DNA from: RGIG3009 sp045595445
GTDB lineage: Bacteria > Bacillota > Clostridia > Oscillospirales > Acutalibacteraceae
DNA: 40,897 bases
Reading direction: 5' to 3'
Assembly (NCBI GenBank): GCA_045595445.1
Contig: JAZOAK010000070.1
Coordinates: forward strand, 1-40,897
Both the position numbers and the translations under genes were made by a program. Shown one piece after another: positions 7,705 through 16,504 of this stretch (its first letter is position 1; each line of letters begins with the position of its first letter). A model generated the notes under the pieces. It worked only from the letters and a program-made list of their open reading frames with translations. It did not search any database and was not told the DNA's origin.

Positions 7705-8336
7705 TTATTATCGGTGTCCGTCCTGCCCGCCAAAGTCGTGTAAAGCTGTTAACCGACATGGGCGAGGAGTTTGTCATTGATAAAAAAACATGGGAGGAAT
7801 CGGCATTTTCGGTGGATTCCTCCCTGTCAGAGGATCAACTTGAAGAGTTGATGCGAGTATCCGATCACCGCCGTGCGCAAAGCAGGGCGGTGTATTTGCT
7901 GTCTAAGCGCGATCTGTCTCGCCGCGAATTAGAGCAAAAGTTGTGCCGTGAGAAAGGGCGCTACGTGCCGGAAAACAAAGAACTGGCACAGCAAACGGCG
8001 GCACGTATGGAAGAACTCGGCTACGTTAACGATGCCGCGTATGCTGAGCGTTTGGCGGAGCGGTACAGCCGTGAAAAACTGTATCCGCGGCGGCGCATCG
8101 TGCAAAAATTGATTGAAAAAGGCATTGCCCGCACCCTTGCGGAGGAGGCGGTGGCGGTACTTGAAACCGCGGACGAGGATCTGGCACTTGAATTTTTGCT
8201 AAAAAAGCGCTATACTGTTCCGAGTGAGCAACACGAAGCAGATCGCATTGCCGCCGCTCTCGCGCGGTATGGGTTTGCCGGTGAGGATATCCGTCGCGCC
8301 ATGCACCGATGGATGGAGGAAACACAAGATGAGTAA
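7701..8336 (+). CDS. recX: RecA modulator RecX
   Basis: This 211-residue protein is built of repeated three-helix units (SDHRRAQSRAVYLLSKRDLSR, then LGYVNDAAYAERLAERY and YPRRRIVQKLIEKGI). The phrases SRRELEQKL and FAGEDIRRAM are typical of RecX, which binds the RecA filament groove and limits its growth. It starts at ATG 7701, overlapping the recA stop by ATGA, and its own stop overlaps rimO by 8 bases, so translation of the three genes is linked. Confidence 0.9.
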   Translation: MIIIGVRPARQSRVKLLTDMGEEFVIDKKTWEESAFSVDSSLSEDQLEELMRVSDHRRAQSRAVYLLSKRDLSRRELEQKLCREKGRYVPENKELAQQTAARMEELGYVNDAAYAERLAERYSREKLYPRRRIVQKLIEKGIARTLAEEAVAVLETADEDLALEFLLKKRYTVPSEQHEADRIAAALARYGFAGEDIRRAMHRWMEETQDE

Positions 8337-9651
8337 AATCGGAATGGTATCGCTCGGATGCCCGAAAAATCAGATGGATGCCGAGCTGATGCTTGCAAAG
8401 CTGCGGGATGCAGGCTTTGAGCTGACAACGGAAAGCGGTCTGGCCGACGTGGTGATCGTCAACACCTGCGGGTTTATTGAGGATGCGAAATGGGAAGCGA
8501 TTGAGAATATTTTGGAGTTTGCCCAACTGAAAAAAGAGGGGCAGATTAAGAAGGTTATCGTAACGGGTTGCCTTGCACAGCGGTACAAGGACGAACTTTG
8601 TCGCGAATTGCCCGAGTGTGACGCGGTTCTGGGACTTGGCGCGAACGCCGATATCGTAGAGGTTGTGCGCGACGTGTTGGCGGATAAGACCACCGCGCGG
8701 TTCCCTGACCTTTCGTGTTGGAGTTTGGATGGGGAACGTTTGCAGTCGACACCGGATTTCTTTGCGTATCTGCGTGTAGGTGACGGTTGCAACAACTGCT
8801 GCACGTATTGTGCCATTCCGCATATTCGCGGTCGTTTGCGCAGTCGTGACATGGATACGGTCGTTGAGGAAGCGCGAAAACTCGCCGAAAACGGTGTTAA
8901 AGAATTGGTGCTTGTTGCACAGGATACCACGTTATACGGTGCGGAAGTCGATGGTACATCCAAACTTCCGCAACTGCTTAATCGTTTGTGTGAAATTGAA
9001 GGGTTGCATTGGATCCGTTTGTTGTACTGTTACCCTGAGCATATCACCGAGGAATTGTTGGACGTGGTCGCAGGGCAAGAGAAAATTGCTAAGTATCTTG
9101 ACATTCCGATTCAGCACGCAAGCGGGCGTGTACTGAAAGCGATGAACCGACCGGGCGACCGCGAGAGTTTAACGGCGCTGATGGCGCATATCCGCGAGCG
9201 GGTGCCGGGTATGGTACTGCGTACTACGGTGATGACGGGTTTTCCGAACGAAACCGAAGAGGATTTTGAACAACTGTGTGAATTTATCAAGGACGTTCGT
9301 TTCGAACGGCTGGGTTGTTTTGCGTTTTCCGCCGAAGAGGGAACGGTTGCCGCCACGATGCAACCGCAAGTACCCGAGGAGGTGCGTGAGAAGCGCCGCG
9401 ATATCGTGATGGAGTTACAAACGCGCATTTCGGAAGACTATCAGGCATCACAGGTTGGCAAAACGGTGGAGGTACTGGTTGAGTCGTTTGATCGGTACGC
9501 GGAATGTTGGTTCGGTCGTACCTATGGGGATGCACCGGATATCGACGGAAAAGTATTTTTTACGACGCGCGAGCGTGTTGCGCCCGGTGACATCGTTCGG
9601 GTGAACATCACCGAATACATGGACTGGGATCTTGTGGGGGAACGGATATGA
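8329..9651 (+). CDS. rimO: Ribosomal protein S12 methylthiotransferase
   Basis: This 440-residue radical SAM enzyme adds a methylthio group to an aspartate of ribosomal protein S12. The N-terminal domain begins MSKIGMVSLGCPKNQMD, typical of RimO rather than MiaB, with auxiliary-cluster cysteines 11, 47 and 81. The radical SAM cysteines are 154, 158 and 161 (CNNCCTYC), followed by AIPHIRGRLRSR. A C-terminal TRAM-like domain ends the protein. ATG 8329 is 8 bases after GGAGGA and inside the recX end; upstream in-frame codons are recX shadow. The stop overlaps pgsA. Confidence 0.93.
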   Translation: MSKIGMVSLGCPKNQMDAELMLAKLRDAGFELTTESGLADVVIVNTCGFIEDAKWEAIENILEFAQLKKEGQIKKVIVTGCLAQRYKDELCRELPECDAVLGLGANADIVEVVRDVLADKTTARFPDLSCWSLDGERLQSTPDFFAYLRVGDGCNNCCTYCAIPHIRGRLRSRDMDTVVEEARKLAENGVKELVLVAQDTTLYGAEVDGTSKLPQLLNRLCEIEGLHWIRLLYCYPEHITEELLDVVAGQEKIAKYLDIPIQHASGRVLKAMNRPGDRESLTALMAHIRERVPGMVLRTTVMTGFPNETEEDFEQLCEFIKDVRFERLGCFAFSAEEGTVAATMQPQVPEEVREKRRDIVMELQTRISEDYQASQVGKTVEVLVESFDRYAECWFGRTYGDAPDIDGKVFFTTRERVAPGDIVRVNITEYMDWDLVGERI

Positions 9652-10238
9652 ATTTACCAAACAAATTAACCGTAGCGCGCATCGTGTTGGCGCCGTTGTT
9701 TTTGTTGTTCGCGGTGTGGGAGTTTCCATTCCACTATGCGGTATCGTTAGTGGTTTTTATTGCCGCCGCGCTGACGGATATGTTCGATGGCAAAATCGCG
9801 CGCGCCCGTGGACTCATTACCAATCTCGGCAAATTTTTAGACCCGCTTGCGGACAAAATGTTGACCACCGCTGCTTTTTTGGTGTTCATGGTGACGGGGC
9901 AGATGAACGTATGGGCGCTGATGATCGTGCTGACGCGTGAATTTATGGTGACCTCGGTGCGCTTGCTTGCCGCCAAGGACGGTACGGTGATCGCCGCGAG
10001 TTTTTGGGGGAAACTCAAAACGGTGGCGCAATTTATCGCCATTATCTACACGCTGACCGCGTTGGAGTTTTCTACCTGGCAGAGCGGTGTGTTATCGGCG
10101 TTTGCGTTGCCTCAGACGGTGTTTTCCGTTCCGCTGATCGTCGGTGAGGTCTTGCTTTGGATCTCGGTGGTGTTGACCGCGGCATCCGGTGCGGAATACG
10201 TTTATGCCAACCGTCATTTTTTCAAGGGTGAAAAATAA
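9648..10238 (+). CDS. pgsA: CDP-diacylglycerol-glycerol-3-phosphate phosphatidyltransferase
   Basis: This 196-residue integral membrane enzyme makes phosphatidylglycerol phosphate from CDP-diacylglycerol and glycerol 3-phosphate. It carries the CDP-alcohol phosphotransferase signature D-G-x2-A-R-x8-G-x3-D-x3-D, seen as MFDGKIARARG and GKFLDPLADK. There are five to six hydrophobic helices, and it starts MNLPNKLTVARI like other PgsA proteins. ATG 9648 overlaps the rimO stop (ATGA), completing recA-recX-rimO-pgsA. No terminator is evident before the cysteine T-box promoter. Confidence 0.92.
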   Translation: MNLPNKLTVARIVLAPLFLLFAVWEFPFHYAVSLVVFIAAALTDMFDGKIARARGLITNLGKFLDPLADKMLTTAAFLVFMVTGQMNVWALMIVLTREFMVTSVRLLAAKDGTVIAASFWGKLKTVAQFIAIIYTLTALEFSTWQSGVLSAFALPQTVFSVPLIVGEVLLWISVVLTAASGAEYVYANRHFFKGEK

Positions 10239-10241
10239 CAG

Positions 10242-10269
10242 TAGACTTTTCTGAAAAATCTGCTATACT
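10242..10269 (+). promoter_or_regulatory. Promoter of the cysE T-box transcript
   Basis: TAGACT (10242-10247), 16 bases, then extended -10 TGCTATACT (TATACT 10264-10269). It is placed just upstream of the T-box leader. Confidence 0.65.
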
Positions 10270-10273
10270 AAAA

Positions 10274-10516
10274 CTAATGAACTGCATTGAGCGGGAAAAG
10301 TAACCGAACGGTACTGTGCCAGAGAGAGGATGTCATCGGCTGAAAGCATCCTTAACAGAGCGGCGGCGAACATGCACCCGTGAGCAGGCAAGGGGAACAG
10401 GCTATACGCGTCAGTATCCTTGTCCGGTGAGCCGCCGTTATCGGCTTTTGAGTGAAACACGAAGTGGAACCGTGCCTTGCACCTTCGTCGCGATGTATCG
10501 CGGCGGAGGTTTTTTG
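10274..10516 (+). ncRNA. Cysteine-specific T-box riboswitch
   Basis: The leader has the T-box landmarks in order: AGAGAG followed by GCTGAAAGCATCC in Stem I, a specifier region GAACATGCACC in which TGC (10373-10375) is a Cys codon, and the T-box sequence GAAGTGGAACCGTGCC (10461-10476). Uncharged cysteine tRNA would pair with the specifier and stabilise the antiterminator, turning on cysE-cysS. The specifier choice agrees with the genes downstream. Confidence 0.92.
10481..10515 (+). terminator. T-box intrinsic terminator
   Basis: ACCTTCGTCGCGAT (10481-10494) pairs with ATCGCGGCGGAGGT (10497-10510, with a few G-U pairs) and is followed by six T. It overlaps the antiterminator strand of the T-box, forming the off state when cysteine tRNA is charged. 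Confidence 0.88.
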
Positions 10517-10533
10517 TTTTGGGAGGGAACAGT

Positions 10534-11157
10534 ATGTTCGAACGGTTAAAAGAGGATATCGCGGTGGTGCGGGAAAAAGATCCGGCCGCGCGGTCAACGT
10601 TGGAAATTCTATTATTATATAACGGATTAAAGGCAGTGCGCGCGCATCGCCGCGCGAACTGGTGTTACCATCACGGACTTAAATTCTGGGCGCGCTTTAT
10701 TTCACAGCATGCCCTGCGCCGTACCGGTATTGAAATTCACCCTGCCGCAACGTTGGGACGGCGGTTGTTTATCGACCACGGTACCGGTGTCGTGATCGGC
10801 GAAACCGCCATCATCGGTGACGATTGTACCTTATATCAGGGTGTAACACTCGGTGGTACCGGTAAAGATAAAGGCAAGCGCCACCCCACGTTGGGCAACC
10901 ACGTGATGGTGGGTGCCGGTGCCAAGGTGCTCGGTCCCATTGAAATCGGTGACCACGTGCGGATCGCCGCAGGTGCGGTGGTGTTGCAGGATATTCCGTC
11001 GGATTCTACTGCGGTCGGCGTGCCGGCACGGGTGGTACGCCGACACGGCGAAAAGATCGTCGAGCTGGATCAGGTGCACGTTCCCGATCCGGTGGCGCAG
11101 GAAATTCAGCGCTTAGAGCAGCGCATTGACGAGTTAATACAAAACGGAGGGAACTAA
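10534..11157 (+). CDS. cysE: Serine O-acetyltransferase
   Basis: This 207-residue enzyme acetylates serine with acetyl-CoA, the first step of cysteine synthesis. It has the short clostridial form of the N-terminal helical domain and a left-handed beta-helix of hexapeptide repeats (IEIHPAATLGRRLFIDHGTG, VVIGETAIIGDDCTLYQG), with the catalytic His in IDHGTG and the loop GGTGKDKGKRHP. ATG 10534 is used because it follows GGGAGGG and lies after the leader terminator. It is followed one base later by cysS; T-box control senses tRNA charging. Confidence 0.93.
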   Translation: MFERLKEDIAVVREKDPAARSTLEILLLYNGLKAVRAHRRANWCYHHGLKFWARFISQHALRRTGIEIHPAATLGRRLFIDHGTGVVIGETAIIGDDCTLYQGVTLGGTGKDKGKRHPTLGNHVMVGAGAKVLGPIEIGDHVRIAAGAVVLQDIPSDSTAVGVPARVVRRHGEKIVELDQVHVPDPVAQEIQRLEQRIDELIQNGGN

Positions 11158-11158
11158 T

Positions 11159-12553
11159 ATGAAAGTTTACAATACCATGGCGAGGGAAAAAGAAGAACTC
11201 GTCACCATTGAACCGGGTGTGGTACGCATTTATGCCTGCGGTCCGACCGTATACAACTACATTCACATCGGCAATGCGCGTCCGCTTTGCGTGTTTGACG
11301 TGTTGCGTCGCTATCTTGAATGGCGGGGATATACTGTCAAATTCGTGCAAAACTTCACCGATATTGACGATAAGATTATTCGTCGCGCGAACGAAGAAAA
11401 TGTTGCGTACGACGTGATCGCCGAGCGGTATATCGAGGAGTTTTGGAAAGATGCCAAGGGGCTTGGCGTGCGCGAAGCAACGGTGCATCCGCGTGCGACT
11501 GAAAACATAAACGAGATCATTGACATTGTTCGCACGCTGGAAGAGAAAGGCTATGCCTACAAGGCTAAAAACGGTGACGTGTATTTCCGCACCCGCAAAG
11601 ACGAGGGCTACGGCAAGTTGTCGCATCAGCCGATTGACGATCTGGAATCCGGTGCGCGTATCGGCATCGGTGAAGAAAAAGAGGATGCGCTGGACTTTGC
11701 GCTTTGGAAAGCAGCAAAACCCGGTGAGCCGTATTGGGAATCGCCGTGGAGCGAGGGACGTCCCGGATGGCACATTGAATGTTCGGCGATGGCACGCCGC
11801 TATCTCGGTGAATCCATTGATATTCACTGCGGCGGACAGGACTTGATCTTCCCGCATCACGAAAATGAGGTCGCGCAGAGTGAATGCTGCAACGGCGTGC
11901 CGTTTGCGCGATATTGGATGCACAACGGCTATATCAACGTGGACAACAAAAAGATGTCTAAATCATTGGGCAATTTCTTTACGGTGCGTGACGTGGCGGA
12001 AAAATTTGGGTATGAGCCAATTCGGTTCTTCTTGATTTCGTCATCCTATCGCAGCCCCATCAACTATAACAACGAGAGTATTGAGCAGGCCAAGGCTGCG
12101 TTGGAGCGCTTGTATAACTGTTTGAACGCGTTGGAATTTGCGCTGAAAAACGCGCCCGCCGGTGAAGCAGATGCGGCGGTGCTTCAATTCTGCGACAAGC
12201 GTCGCGAGCAGTTTATCAAAGCGATGGATGACGATCTGAACACCGCCGACGGTATTTCCGCCGTGTTTGAATTGGTGAAGGATTGCAACCTCATGATTGC
12301 CGACGGTCAGCCGACCGAGGGCAGTTGCAAAGCAGCGCTTTCGCTGTTCCGCGAACTCACCGATGTCTTGGGTTTGCTGTATAACCGCAAGACGGATGGT
12401 GACGATACCGAAATTGAAGCGTTGGTGGAACAGCGTCGTGCCGCACGTGCGGAAAAGAATTGGGCAGAATCCGATCGTATTCGTGACGAACTCAAAGCAA
12501 TGGGCGTTGTGGTGGAGGATACACCGCAGGGCATGAAATGGCATCGCGTATGA
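11159..12553 (+). CDS. cysS: Cysteinyl-tRNA synthetase
   Basis: This 464-residue class I synthetase attaches cysteine to its tRNA. It has the HIGH motif as HIGN in YNYIHIGNARP, and KMSKS in KKMSKSLGNFF. Zinc ligands that select cysteine are the Cys of IYACGPT, the Cys of HIECSAM and the His/Glu of FPHHENE. The C-terminal helical part ends EDTPQGMKWHRV. ATG 11159 lies 2 bases after the cysE stop, behind GGAGGG. It is the second gene of the T-box operon; the next gene starts within its stop. Confidence 0.96.
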   Translation: MKVYNTMAREKEELVTIEPGVVRIYACGPTVYNYIHIGNARPLCVFDVLRRYLEWRGYTVKFVQNFTDIDDKIIRRANEENVAYDVIAERYIEEFWKDAKGLGVREATVHPRATENINEIIDIVRTLEEKGYAYKAKNGDVYFRTRKDEGYGKLSHQPIDDLESGARIGIGEEKEDALDFALWKAAKPGEPYWESPWSEGRPGWHIECSAMARRYLGESIDIHCGGQDLIFPHHENEVAQSECCNGVPFARYWMHNGYINVDNKKMSKSLGNFFTVRDVAEKFGYEPIRFFLISSSYRSPINYNNESIEQAKAALERLYNCLNALEFALKNAPAGEADAAVLQFCDKRREQFIKAMDDDLNTADGISAVFELVKDCNLMIADGQPTEGSCKAALSLFRELTDVLGLLYNRKTDGDDTEIEALVEQRRAARAEKNWAESDRIRDELKAMGVVVEDTPQGMKWHRV

Positions 12554-13089
12554 AAAAACAGTTTGCAAAAGCGTTGATCTATGCCGCGATGACGATCGGC
12601 TTTTTGGTTTTCGTCTTGGTATATCATGGCGGTATGCATAAAACGGATCAGATCGATGTATCCTATTTCCAGGCACAGCGGTTCTTATTTCTTGCCGGTG
12701 CAGGCTTGCTCGGCGTTGGAATATCGTTACGACGGCACTTGCCGGCGGACGCGTTGTTTTTATCGTTGCTTGGCGGTGCACTGTTGATCGCGTTTCTGGT
12801 GATGTTTTTGCTCTTTGGCGGGTTGTCGGGAGCCTTTGATGCGACGGGTTACGCGGCAGCCAATGCACAACTGTTGCTTCTTAACGGCGCAACGATCGCG
12901 TGTTTTGTGCGGTGCGCGGTGCTCGCTGCGGGCTTGCGTGATGCCACACCTGCACAGCGATGGACGGCGCGGTTGATCTGCACAGCGCTTGCCGTGACGA
13001 TGGTGTGCCTGATGATTACGGGATCCGGTACTCGCTTCGTGCAGTACGAAGAAACTGAGGCGGAGGGATACCGTTATTCCGAGTATTAG
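12550..13089 (+). CDS. Four-helix membrane protein, unknown function
   Basis: This 179-residue protein has four hydrophobic segments, roughly residues 8-26, 45-60, 72-92 and 105-155 (the last a pair), joined by short basic loops, with a charged tail EETEAEGYRYSEY. I do not recognise a family. The start is ATG 12550, overlapping the cysS stop as ATGA; the in-frame ATG 12538 would add four residues. It is translationally coupled to cysS and so should be under cysteine T-box control, which hints at a link with cysteine or sulfur supply, but nothing in the sequence shows a substrate. Confidence 0.65.
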   Translation: MKKQFAKALIYAAMTIGFLVFVLVYHGGMHKTDQIDVSYFQAQRFLFLAGAGLLGVGISLRRHLPADALFLSLLGGALLIAFLVMFLLFGGLSGAFDATGYAAANAQLLLLNGATIACFVRCAVLAAGLRDATPAQRWTARLICTALAVTMVCLMITGSGTRFVQYEETEAEGYRYSEY

Positions 13090-13099
13090 GGGATACGAT

Positions 13100-13318
13100 A
13101 TGTTCGGAAAAGTAGAATCCATTACGATGCAGTTGTCCGGTATACACGACAGTACTACGCAAAAGGCGGCAGCACAGGTGCTTAAAAGCATTCACGGTGT
13201 TCGGTCGGTGTCGGTCGATCGGCATCGTGCCGTGGCGGACGTTACCTTTTTGCCGGAAAAGACGACCGTGCCCGCGTTGACGCAGGCATTGGCAGAAGCC
13301 GGATTTTTGGTGATATGA
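13100..13318 (+). CDS. Heavy-metal-associated domain-like protein lacking the CxxC motif
   Basis: The 72 residues follow the beta-alpha-beta-beta-alpha-beta plan of HMA (CopZ-like) domains: KVESITMQLSGIHDSTTQK, then AAAQVLKSIHGVRSVSVD, VADVTFLP, a second helix ending ALAEAGF and the final strand LVI. In metal-binding members the first loop reads GMTCxxC; here it is GIHDSTT, with no cysteine anywhere in the protein. It probably keeps the fold without binding copper by the usual route. ATG 13100 follows TAGGGGATACGAT. It is the last gene before a strong terminator. Confidence 0.7.
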   Translation: MFGKVESITMQLSGIHDSTTQKAAAQVLKSIHGVRSVSVDRHRAVADVTFLPEKTTVPALTQALAEAGFLVI

Positions 13319-13320
13319 CA

Positions 13321-13360
13321 AGAAGAGCCTCTCTCGATTGACCGAGAGAGGCTCTTCTTT
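13321..13360. terminator. Bidirectional terminator between the cysS operon and ldh
   Basis: AGAAGAGCCTCTCTCG (13321-13336) pairs perfectly with CGAGAGAGGCTCTTCT (13343-13358), followed by T residues on the plus strand. It serves the converging plus-strand cysS operon and minus-strand ldh. Confidence 0.88.
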
Positions 13361-14307
13361 TACAGTTGCGCGTAGGAGTTTCGCAGGGTTTCGCACGAGG
13401 CGTGAAAAAGTTGCCGTTCTTCTTCGCTTAACGCCATCTCGTGAATACGACGCACGCCGTTGCGGCAAATGACGCAGGGAACGCCCACGAACACGTCGTG
13501 CTCACCGTATTCGCCCAGCAACTTGGCGGATACGGTTATGACGCTGTTTTCATCTCCTAAGATGGCTTTCGTGATGCGTGTCAGCGACATGCCGATACCG
13601 TAATACGTGGCGTTTTTGGCACGGATGATCTTTTGTGCGGCATCACGCACCTCGTTTTCGATGCGGTGCAGGTCGTCCCACTTGCCGTACCCGCGCGGCG
13701 GTTCCGAACAGATATCCTCGAGCGGTCGCGTGGCGACGGTCGCCCTTGACCACGGGACAAATTCACTGTCACCGTGTTCGCCGATGACGTATGCGTGAAC
13801 ATTGCGCGGATCCACCATCAACAATTCTCCCAGCAAATACCGCAAACGTGCGGTATCCAATGCCGTGCCGCTTCCGATGACGCGACGCGGGTTAAAGCCG
13901 GACAGCGAGCAGGTGATCTGCGTCATGATATCCACCGGATTCGTTGCCACTAAAAAGATGCCATCAAATCCCGAACGCACCACGGGACCGACGATGGACT
14001 CAAACACTTCGGCATTTCGACGCAACAGATCCAACCGCGATTCCCCCGGTTGTTGCGCCACACCGGCACAGATTGCCACGATATCGGCATCCTGGCAGTC
14101 GTGGTAGTCACCGGCATAGATGCGCATGGTGGACATGGCGAAGGCGAGACCGTGGTTGAGGTCCATTGCTTCTCCCTCTGCGCGCTCACGATTGCGGTCG
14201 ATGAGCACCAATTCATCACAAATCCCTTGGTTGAGCATCGCATAGGCATAACTCATTCCGACCATGCCTGCGCCGACAAGTACGATTTTTCGATTGTCTC
14301 GAGCCAT
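13360..14307 (-). CDS. ldh: L-lactate dehydrogenase
   Basis: This 315-residue NAD-dependent enzyme interconverts pyruvate and lactate. It has the Rossmann motif VGAGMVGMSYA, NAD-specific Asp in LVLIDRNRERAEGEAMDL, substrate loop PGESRLDLL with the catalytic Arg, TNPVDI, GSGTALDTARLRYLL and the catalytic His in GEHGDSEF. GTALDTA in place of the common GTSLDTA is a mild variation. ATG 14307 follows GGGAGGAA. It is the last of three minus-strand genes (alr, araC, ldh) with gaps under 50 bases. Confidence 0.94.
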   Translation of the reverse strand: MARDNRKIVLVGAGMVGMSYAYAMLNQGICDELVLIDRNRERAEGEAMDLNHGLAFAMSTMRIYAGDYHDCQDADIVAICAGVAQQPGESRLDLLRRNAEVFESIVGPVVRSGFDGIFLVATNPVDIMTQITCSLSGFNPRRVIGSGTALDTARLRYLLGELLMVDPRNVHAYVIGEHGDSEFVPWSRATVATRPLEDICSEPPRGYGKWDDLHRIENEVRDAAQKIIRAKNATYYGIGMSLTRITKAILGDENSVITVSAKLLGEYGEHDVFVGVPCVICRNGVRRIHEMALSEEERQLFHASCETLRNSYAQL

Positions 14308-14354
14308 AAAAAATTCCTCCCGCACAGTAGTATGTGTAGGAGGAACGAAAATAG

Positions 14355-15239
14355 TCAATTTGCCTGTACCGACAACGTATATTCTCGCGGTGTCATACCG
14401 GTTGCTTGCTTGAAGTGTCGAGAAAAATACTGTACGGACGTGTATCCGAGATGATCGGCAATCTGGGTAATATTGCCGTTGCTTTCTCGGAGAAGGGTCT
14501 TGGCGCGATCAATTTTTAAGTTGCGATAATACTCCATCACACCTTGCCCGGTAACGGCCTTAAAGATGGTTTTGAGGTTGGTGGCGCTTTGGGCGAAATA
14601 CAGACAGATGGTGGAGAACGAAAGGTTGTCGTTCAAGTGATCCTCCATATACTGAATGATGCGATTAACCAAGTCGTTGTCCGAACGGGTCTTGATAGAA
14701 GAGGACGGCTTTGCAGACGCGTTTTCACATTCCGCGTGACGAATCATATCGATCAGAAGCGTTTCCAGATACAGCGAGATCAGTTGTTCGCTACCAAACG
14801 GAGCGTCTTCGTTGCGGGGCATTTGCAGCGTATACGGATCTCCCAACGGACCATCAAAAGCGCGCCGACCTTCTTCGACGATGCGCGCAAGCAAGTCGCG
14901 CTGACGCGCGGTGATATAGGTGATTTTGTTTTCGAAAAATGCCATAGCGGCCGATTGGCACACAAAGGTGACGATCACGACGTTCGGTGCAATAATGCCG
15001 TTTGCATACAAATTATGAAATTCATTGGGTTTGTGAAACAGGATCTGCCCTTGTTCGAGTTCAAAGGCTTGGTTGTCGGCAACGGCTTCCAACCGCCCCT
15101 TGTCGACGTATACCAGTTCCCAAAAATCATGCTTTTCACCCTCGAACATATAATCTTTGGCGTGTTCAAAATAGTGTACGGTGACGATGGCATCCACCGT
15201 AATCTCGCGGTGCAGAACGGTAGGAACGTAATTCGGCAT
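14355..15239 (-). CDS. AraC-family transcriptional regulator
   Basis: This 294-residue regulator has an N-terminal cupin-like sensor (HDFWELVYVDKGRLEAV, then ILFHKPNEFHNLYANG) and a C-terminal double HTH of about 100 residues with NLKTIFKAVTGQGVMEYY and HLGYTSVQYFSRHFKQATG, closing with the usual MTPREY. ATG 15239 is preceded by AAAGGAG at good spacing. It sits between alr and ldh in what looks like one operon. The ligand is unknown; the N-terminal domain may sense a small sugar-like compound, as is common in the family. Confidence 0.88.
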   Translation of the reverse strand: MPNYVPTVLHREITVDAIVTVHYFEHAKDYMFEGEKHDFWELVYVDKGRLEAVADNQAFELEQGQILFHKPNEFHNLYANGIIAPNVVIVTFVCQSAAMAFFENKITYITARQRDLLARIVEEGRRAFDGPLGDPYTLQMPRNEDAPFGSEQLISLYLETLLIDMIRHAECENASAKPSSSIKTRSDNDLVNRIIQYMEDHLNDNLSFSTICLYFAQSATNLKTIFKAVTGQGVMEYYRNLKIDRAKTLLRESNGNITQIADHLGYTSVQYFSRHFKQATGMTPREYTLSVQAN

Positions 15240-15274
15240 AGTCGACGACTCCTTTCTTGAAGATCCAAACCTTT

Positions 15275-16384
15275 TTAACGGTATACCCGTGTTACGCGCT
15301 TGCTGACTCCGCAAAAAACCTCGTACGAAATCGAGCCGCAGGCAACGGCAAGGTCTTCGACGGGCAACTCCTCCGTTCCGAAAAGGACGGCGGGTGTTCC
15401 CACGGTAATCTGCGGAATATCCGTAATGTCAACAAGGCACTGGTCCATGCACACGCGCCCGACACTCGGTGCTAACGTTCCGTTAACTGAAACGTAAAAT
15501 TTGCCCGATGCAGATCGCGGCAAGCCGTCCGCGTACCCGATCGGCAAGGTGGCAAGCGTGGTTTCGCGATCGCAGGTGAACGTATGTCCGTAACTGACAG
15601 CGGTTCCTGCAGGTACGGTTTTGATTTGTGCGATGACGGATTTGAGCGTCATGGCGGGGTGAAGCGGTGCAGCCAAACCGTTAACCGCGGCACCGCCGTA
15701 TAACGAGATACCGATCCGCACCATGTCGAGGTGCATTTCGGGGAACCGCAACGCAGCGGCGCTTGCGCAACAGTGGCGCAGCGGGAACGTGATACCGCGT
15801 GCTTTCAGCGTATCCAACAAATCGGTGAATCGCTTGAATTGCAGACGCGTGATCGCATCGTTTTGCGGATCGTCCGCTACGGCAAAATGAGTAAAGATAC
15901 CCTCCGCGTGCAAATGCTTCAACGTACAGGTGCGAGTGATTGCTTCCACGGGGGCATTGCCTTGACAGAAAAACCCGACACGTGACATGCCGGTATCAAT
16001 TTTCAAGTGAACGTTGACCGTGACGCCTGCCTTTGCCGCCGCTTGTTCCAACGCATCTGCATAGGAAGCATCCAACACCGTTTGCGTGATATGATGATCG
16101 GTGAGCGTTTTGGCATATTCGGGTGGGGTATAGGCAAAGATCAGAATGGGTGCGGTAATACCGTTTTGACGAAGTTCCAACGCTTCGTCCAAGTTGGACA
16201 CACCGAAGAAATCCGCATCTGCCAACGTTTGCGCAACACGGACGGCGCCGTGTCCGTAGGCATCGGCCTTCACGACCGCCATGCAACGGCAGGCGGGGGA
16301 CAGGCGTTCTTTGAACATATGATAATTGGCGTGGATGGCATTCAAATCCACTTCCGCCCACGTACGTCGTAAAAAGTCGGACAC
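15275..16384 (-). CDS. alr: Alanine racemase
   Basis: This 369-residue pyridoxal-phosphate enzyme makes D-alanine for the cell wall. The PLP lysine is residue 39 in AVVKADAYGHG, the catalytic Tyr lies in AVSYGHTF, and VGRVCMDQCLVD contacts the cofactor region near the C-terminus. The start is GTG 16384, eight bases after AAGGAGG; upstream in-frame codons overlap the promoter. It is the first gene of a probable alr-araC-ldh unit. Confidence 0.94.
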   Translation of the reverse strand: MSDFLRRTWAEVDLNAIHANYHMFKERLSPACRCMAVVKADAYGHGAVRVAQTLADADFFGVSNLDEALELRQNGITAPILIFAYTPPEYAKTLTDHHITQTVLDASYADALEQAAAKAGVTVNVHLKIDTGMSRVGFFCQGNAPVEAITRTCTLKHLHAEGIFTHFAVADDPQNDAITRLQFKRFTDLLDTLKARGITFPLRHCCASAAALRFPEMHLDMVRIGISLYGGAAVNGLAAPLHPAMTLKSVIAQIKTVPAGTAVSYGHTFTCDRETTLATLPIGYADGLPRSASGKFYVSVNGTLAPSVGRVCMDQCLVDITDIPQITVGTPAVLFGTEELPVEDLAVACGSISYEVFCGVSKRVTRVYR

Positions 16385-16427
16385 GATGAAAGCCTCCTTT
16401 TCAAAACTACAACTTACTCCAGTATCC

Positions 16428-16456
16428 AGTATAGCGGTTTTTTGATAAATAATCAA
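16428..16456 (-). promoter_or_regulatory. Sigma-A promoter of alr
   Basis: The minus strand reads TTGATT (plus 16451-16456), 17 bases, TATACT (plus 16428-16433), 44 bases upstream of the GTG start. Confidence 0.7.
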
Positions 16457-16504
16457 GTGTCAATTCGGCATCATATGGACATACTATTCGCAGGAGGTGA
16501 CAGT

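Noticed and set aside
16480..16486. CATACTA, a perfect sigma G -10, before the 79-residue gene and spoVAE
   Set aside because: No -35 of the right type lies at the required distance, and the start point would fall inside the ribosome binding site of the 16505 gene.
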